Assembly: GCA_002697505.1 (NCBI GenBank) | Contig: NZWA01000064.1 | Coordinates: forward strand, 1-7,809 | Direction: 5' to 3' | Length of the DNA stretch: 7,809 nt | From: Flavobacteriales bacterium | GTDB lineage: Bacteria; Bacteroidota; Bacteroidia; Flavobacteriales; BACL11 | Shown: positions 5,511 to 7,809 of the stretch, piece by piece | How positions within the stretch are numbered: position 1 is the stretch's first letter | Layout of the letters: every line of letters starts with the position of its first letter | Notes under the pieces: model-generated | What the model was told of the DNA's origin: nothing | Database searches by the model: none | The model's input: the letters and a program-made list of their open reading frames with translations, nothing else | Position numbers and translations under genes: made by a program

Positions 5511-6499
5511 TGATAAAATTAAAAGACATATTAAAAGAATCAAAGGTTTCCTATCTAACAGAAGCATTTAAAAGTAAACTACTAAGAAAGTTTTCTATGA
5601 GTAACAGAGGTTCTTTAGATAGAGATTTATATAGTTACTTGGCAACACAAGGTTTAGAGGCAAGTAAAATTGAAGATAGTCAAATTACAAAACAATCTCG
5701 ATTACCTGGAAAAGGTGTTTCGATTGCTGTTACTGGTAAGAAAGTAACTCTTTATGCAAAAGGTAATAGGTATTGGGAATCTAATTTAGAAATAGATAAA
5801 GGAACAATCGTGTGTGTATTCAAAGATGGTAAGGCATTATGGTATACAAGAAGTTGGAGAAGTAAAGATATTCAAGTAAAAAATCCTACAGCATATGGTT
5901 CTGAAGATATGAAAACATTTGGTTTAAATAAATACGGATGGCAAAGTCCAAACTCAGTTAAAAAGATAGATGGGATTCAGTTTTATAAAATCTCAATGGA
6001 TGAAGATTTACCTTATATGGGTGCTAAAGAGATAAGAAAATTAAGAATAGATATTAAATCTGGTTCTTGGAAGTGGAGAACTGATAATGATTTCAAAAGT
6101 GAAAACGAAAGAAGATATAAAGATGCAATAACAAATCTCTATGATGACCCTGCAAAAGTAAAAAAAGTAATTAAGAAAACAAAAGATTATGCTAATAAAT
6201 TAATTACTGGATTAGTTGGTGGTAAACCAAATGCAGTTTCTTATTCTATAATGAAAGGCAAAAAGATGGACCCTAAAGATGAGAGTGATGTAATGAGAGC
6301 ATTAAGTGATATCACTACTGCTATGGTGAAGTTTTATGAACAGGTAGATTATTATAAGTCAGATTTAGAAAGAGATAAACAAGATAAAGAAAGATATCCT
6401 GATAATAAATATATGGGAAAGAACGCTGCAGAAAGAGGTAAAAAACTTGGTGAGATGTCTAATCAAATTACATCAGGTGCGTTTGCAAGGATTTGGTAA
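5510..6499 (+). CDS. Putative packaged head protein with capsid-targeting leader, 329 aa, unknown function
   Basis: Starts MIKLKDILKE-S, nearly identical to the leader of the gene at 2678, and has a second candidate protease site at YLTE18-A. After removal of the leader the protein would begin AFKSKLLRKFS. Residues 66-190 look beta-rich and aromatic (GVSIAVTGKKVTLYAKGNRY, then TIVCVFKDGKALWYTRSWRS). Residues 195-290 are helical and charged (ENERRYKDAITNLYDD, DITTAMVKFYEQVDYYKSDL). The end is MSNQITSGAFARIW. There is no membrane segment and no catalytic motif that I can identify. It is the largest putative payload after the 422-aa protein. The start is fixed by the TAATG overlap with the upstream stop (5508-5512); a clear Shine-Dalgarno is lacking, so translational coupling is likely. 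If encapsidated, it could be a core component or be delivered with DNA; the sequence does not decide between these. Confidence 0.88.
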   Translation: MIKLKDILKESKVSYLTEAFKSKLLRKFSMSNRGSLDRDLYSYLATQGLEASKIEDSQITKQSRLPGKGVSIAVTGKKVTLYAKGNRYWESNLEIDKGTIVCVFKDGKALWYTRSWRSKDIQVKNPTAYGSEDMKTFGLNKYGWQSPNSVKKIDGIQFYKISMDEDLPYMGAKEIRKLRIDIKSGSWKWRTDNDFKSENERRYKDAITNLYDDPAKVKKVIKKTKDYANKLITGLVGGKPNAVSYSIMKGKKMDPKDESDVMRALSDITTAMVKFYEQVDYYKSDLERDKQDKERYPDNKYMGKNAAERGKKLGEMSNQITSGAFARIW

Positions 6500-6503
6500 G
6501 GAG
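6498..6503 (+). promoter_or_regulatory. Shine-Dalgarno AAGGAG that decides the start of the 113-aa gene
   Basis: AAGGAG overlaps the TAA of the preceding gene and lies nine bases before the ATG at 6513. An in-frame ATG at 6447 would add 22 residues that lie inside the preceding gene in another frame and would hide the MAKLK leader, so 6513 is chosen. Confidence 0.85.
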
Positions 6504-6585
6504 AATATAATAATGGCAAAGTTAAAAAATTTATTAAATGAAATTTCTATATTAGGTGGGTTAGTAACTGAAAAACCAGTTAACA
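6498..6585 (+). repeat. RBS-plus-leader repeat, copy 1 (approximate ends)
   Basis: The ribosome-binding site, the start ATGGCAAAGTTAAAA and the following codons resemble 7477-7564. The encoded N-termini align over about 24 residues (leader, then S(I/V)LGG(L/V)V and P(V/I)N) with one gap. This points to duplication of the 5' end of a gene onto another body. Confidence 0.8.
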
Positions 6586-6854
6586 TTACTGAGGCAAAGG
6601 AATTACCACAAAAAGATATTGATTACATTGCTAAGATGACTGATTATAATAATCACAATCAAGCAAGATTACATCTGGCTCAAGTAATGAAAAACAGACA
6701 TTTAGAAAAAGCATATCAGGCAATCATTACATTACATATTATGTTTAACCAGATGAATGAGTTGATGAAGGCAAGACAAAAATTAGATAAGATGTTGTTC
6801 ACACAGGCCAAAAGGCAATATAAGAATTTTAAAGATATTTACGCGAGTTATTAA
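6513..6854 (+). CDS. Small putative packaged/core protein with capsid-targeting leader, 113 aa
   Basis: Start at 6513 is set by AAGGAG and by the leader MAKLKNLLNE-I, which ends L-N-E at residue 10. Further candidate sites follow at LVTE20-K and NITE27-A, so several residues may be trimmed in steps. The remainder (from about residue 31) looks fully helical and Gln/Lys/Met-rich, with ARLHLAQVMKNRHLEKAYQA followed by HIMFNQMNELMKARQKLDKM, ending NFKDIYASY. The length after trimming, about 86 residues, is close to that of the modules predicted in the 422-aa protein. The first 24 residues resemble those of the gene at 7490, while the bodies differ. The stop overlaps the next ATG as TAATG. No named family. 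A packaged or core role is inferred from the leader. Confidence 0.87.
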   Translation: MAKLKNLLNEISILGGLVTEKPVNITEAKELPQKDIDYIAKMTDYNNHNQARLHLAQVMKNRHLEKAYQAIITLHIMFNQMNELMKARQKLDKMLFTQAKRQYKNFKDIYASY

Positions 6855-7459
6855 TGAGTAATATGACACACAAAATGTGGTCTCAATGGAAAGATTTTCG
6901 TCTTAATGAGAAGAAAAGTGACCATGAAGGCCAGATGGCAAAATCTCAATTAAAGAGAAGTGTAAAACTTGCTCGTATGAATTATGAGATTATCGATGGT
7001 ATGAAAAAAGATGAAGATGGTGAAGTAGAATTACCTGCATGGTTACAATCTGCTCTTACTATCGCGTTAGAAAATTTACAAAGTGTTCATACATACCTTG
7101 ATGGTAAATCTGGTTTAGATGAATATAGTGGTGCTGGTGGATATGTACCAGGTTCGATGAGTGGAAAATCATCGTTCAATCCAGCAAAGATGAAGTTCTC
7201 AACACCTGAAGCAAAAAAGTTTGTAGAAAAAGATATCAAAACAATGGGTAAGATTTTTAACAAGGCATCACAACAATCTATTAAAATGATGATGGATGGT
7301 GTTAAAGGTAACCGATATGATGCTATGGATTTGATTCGTGGTATTATGGAGGGTAAAGCAGGTGATACCAGTTTAGGTGTTAGAGAGATGTTAAGGGTAT
7401 TATGGAACAAAGTAGAAAAAAGATTTCGTAGTTATCTTGGCGGAAAAAAGCGAAGATAG
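6854..7459 (+). CDS. Modular putative packaged/core protein, 201 aa
   Basis: The start at 6854 shares TAATG with the upstream gene. Later in-frame Met codons (residues 4 and 8) are alternatives, and all keep the leader-like MWSQWKDFRLNE-K with a candidate protease site after residue 19. Residues 25-85 form a helical module (EGQMAKSQLKRSVKLA, PAWLQSALTIALENLQSVHT); from memory a module with EGxMAK...W...SV is frequent in marine T4-like phage proteins (unverified). A Gly/Ser/Tyr-rich linker follows (90-112, with YSGAGGYVPGSMSGKSS). A second helical part spans about 117-166 and ends IME-G, another candidate junction. The last 35 residues are strongly basic, ending GGKKRR. No enzyme motif is seen. 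The basic tail could contact DNA, which is speculation. It is followed by the window's second true gap. Confidence 0.87.
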   Translation: MSNMTHKMWSQWKDFRLNEKKSDHEGQMAKSQLKRSVKLARMNYEIIDGMKKDEDGEVELPAWLQSALTIALENLQSVHTYLDGKSGLDEYSGAGGYVPGSMSGKSSFNPAKMKFSTPEAKKFVEKDIKTMGKIFNKASQQSIKMMMDGVKGNRYDAMDLIRGIMEGKAGDTSLGVREMLRVLWNKVEKRFRSYLGGKKRR

Positions 7460-7482
7460 TATATTTATTAGAGTATAAGGAG
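7460..7482 (+). promoter_or_regulatory. Intergenic gap with TATATTTATTA motif and Shine-Dalgarno AAGGAG before the last gene
   Basis: TATATTTATTA (7460-7470) shares TATATTTAT with the gap after the portal gene. AAGGAG (7477-7482) lies seven bases before the ATG at 7490. A stronger ribosome-binding site and a possible separate promoter would suit a gene needed in larger amounts, such as a scaffold, but the promoter call is tentative; the ribosome-binding site is firm. Confidence 0.45.
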
Positions 7483-7564
7483 ACACAAAATGGCAAAGTT
7501 AAAAGATTTAGTAAAAGAAAATTTCTCAGTATTGGGTGGAGTGGTATCAACACCACCAATCAAT
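7477..7564 (+). repeat. RBS-plus-leader repeat, copy 2 (approximate ends)
   Basis: Partner of 6498-6585; the ATGGCAAAGTTAAAA start is identical over 15 bases. Confidence 0.8.
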
Positions 7565-7809
7565 ACTAATGATACTTCATTATCAGGTATCGTAGAGGAT
7601 ATCTATGGTAAAGAAGAAAAGATATCTGCAAAAGAAGTACATGAGGCAATAAAAGAGTTCTCAAGTTTTGGTAAAGTACTACAAAAAGAAATAGACCTTA
7701 AAAACATAGCAGAAAGATTATCAACCATCGCAAATAACGCAAAATCCTATACTCTAAGTGAAACTGATGATTGGTTTGATAAAGTTACTGTTAATCGTAA
7801 TATGAAAGA
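7490..7809 (+). CDS. Putative packaged/core or scaffold protein with capsid-targeting leader; 3' end outside window
   Basis: An open frame of 106 codons runs to the window edge without a stop. It begins MAKLKDLVKE-N, the fourth leader of this type, followed by SVLGGVVSTPPIN, which parallels the start of the gene at 6513. The visible body is helical and charged (KISAKEVHEAIKEFSSFGKV, then LKNIAERLSTIANNAKSYTL) and then ETDDWFDKVTVNRNMK, which I believe recurs in marine phage structural-region proteins (memory only). The start is supported by AAGGAG at seven bases and by the intergenic gap. Its place, last before where T4 order would bring the major capsid gene 23, makes it a candidate for the scaffold (gene 22 position), but no sequence likeness to gp22 is claimed and the C-terminal part is missing. 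Confidence 0.85.
   Translation, partial: MAKLKDLVKENFSVLGGVVSTPPINTNDTSLSGIVEDIYGKEEKISAKEVHEAIKEFSSFGKVLQKEIDLKNIAERLSTIANNAKSYTLSETDDWFDKVTVNRNMK

Noticed and set aside
6447..6512. Upstream in-frame extension of the 113-aa gene
   Set aside because: The extension lies within the preceding gene's 3' end, has no proper ribosome-binding site and would bury the MAKLK leader; AAGGAG at 6498 fits the ATG at 6513.
7087..7410. Minus-strand open frame of 107 codons inside the 201-aa gene
   Set aside because: Antisense shadow of a gene with a good leader and modules; no support of its own.

Overview
The window is a compact, AT-rich segment (about one third G+C by eye). All genes are on the + strand and almost every junction overlaps or nearly overlaps. 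It is the head-assembly region of a T4-like contractile-tailed phage. Two anchors can be recognised: the C-terminal part of the portal protein (gp20 type, 1-1131) and the prohead protease (gp21 type, 3408-4028), in the same order and strand as in T4. The remaining reading frames are not named T4 genes. Their low G+C, Lys/Asn richness and general look fit uncultured marine T4-like phages, but the host cannot be read from the sequence.

Layout: portal C-terminus; a 61-base gap; four genes of unknown function where T4 has the small core genes 67 and 68 (1193-3408); the protease; then, where T4 has scaffold gene 22, a 70-aa protein (4030-4242), a 422-aa modular protein with an N-terminal DUF3008-like segment (4242-5510), a 329-aa protein (5510-6499), a 113-aa protein (6513-6854), a 201-aa protein (6854-7459), a 30-base gap and a gene running off the right edge (7490-7809). 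No tRNA, CRISPR, insertion sequence or clear terminator was seen. No non-coding stretch exceeds 61 bases.

The unifying signal is protease processing. T4 gp21 cuts after Glu in the context (Leu/Ile)-X-Glu and removes a short N-terminal capsid-targeting sequence from packaged internal proteins. Four genes here start with near-identical ten-residue leaders ending in Glu (MIKLKDLIKE, MIKLKDILKE, MAKLKNLLNE, MAKLKDLVKE), the size and shape of the T4 internal-protein leader. Other genes carry similar sites near the N-terminus (YLTE-S, FRLNE-K, MIRKEIEE-V). Several also carry internal junctions of the type (V/I/L)-N-E-(G/A) that split them into pieces of about 35-82 residues. The 422-aa protein would give four consecutive pieces of 75, 82, 80 and 73 residues. 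The inference is that the protease sits inside an operon of its own substrates: a family of mosaic, cleavable prohead-core or encapsidated proteins.

A separate genome-scale signal is the complete absence of GATC and ACGT tetranucleotides, despite abundant GAT and ACG trimers. This suggests restriction avoidance.
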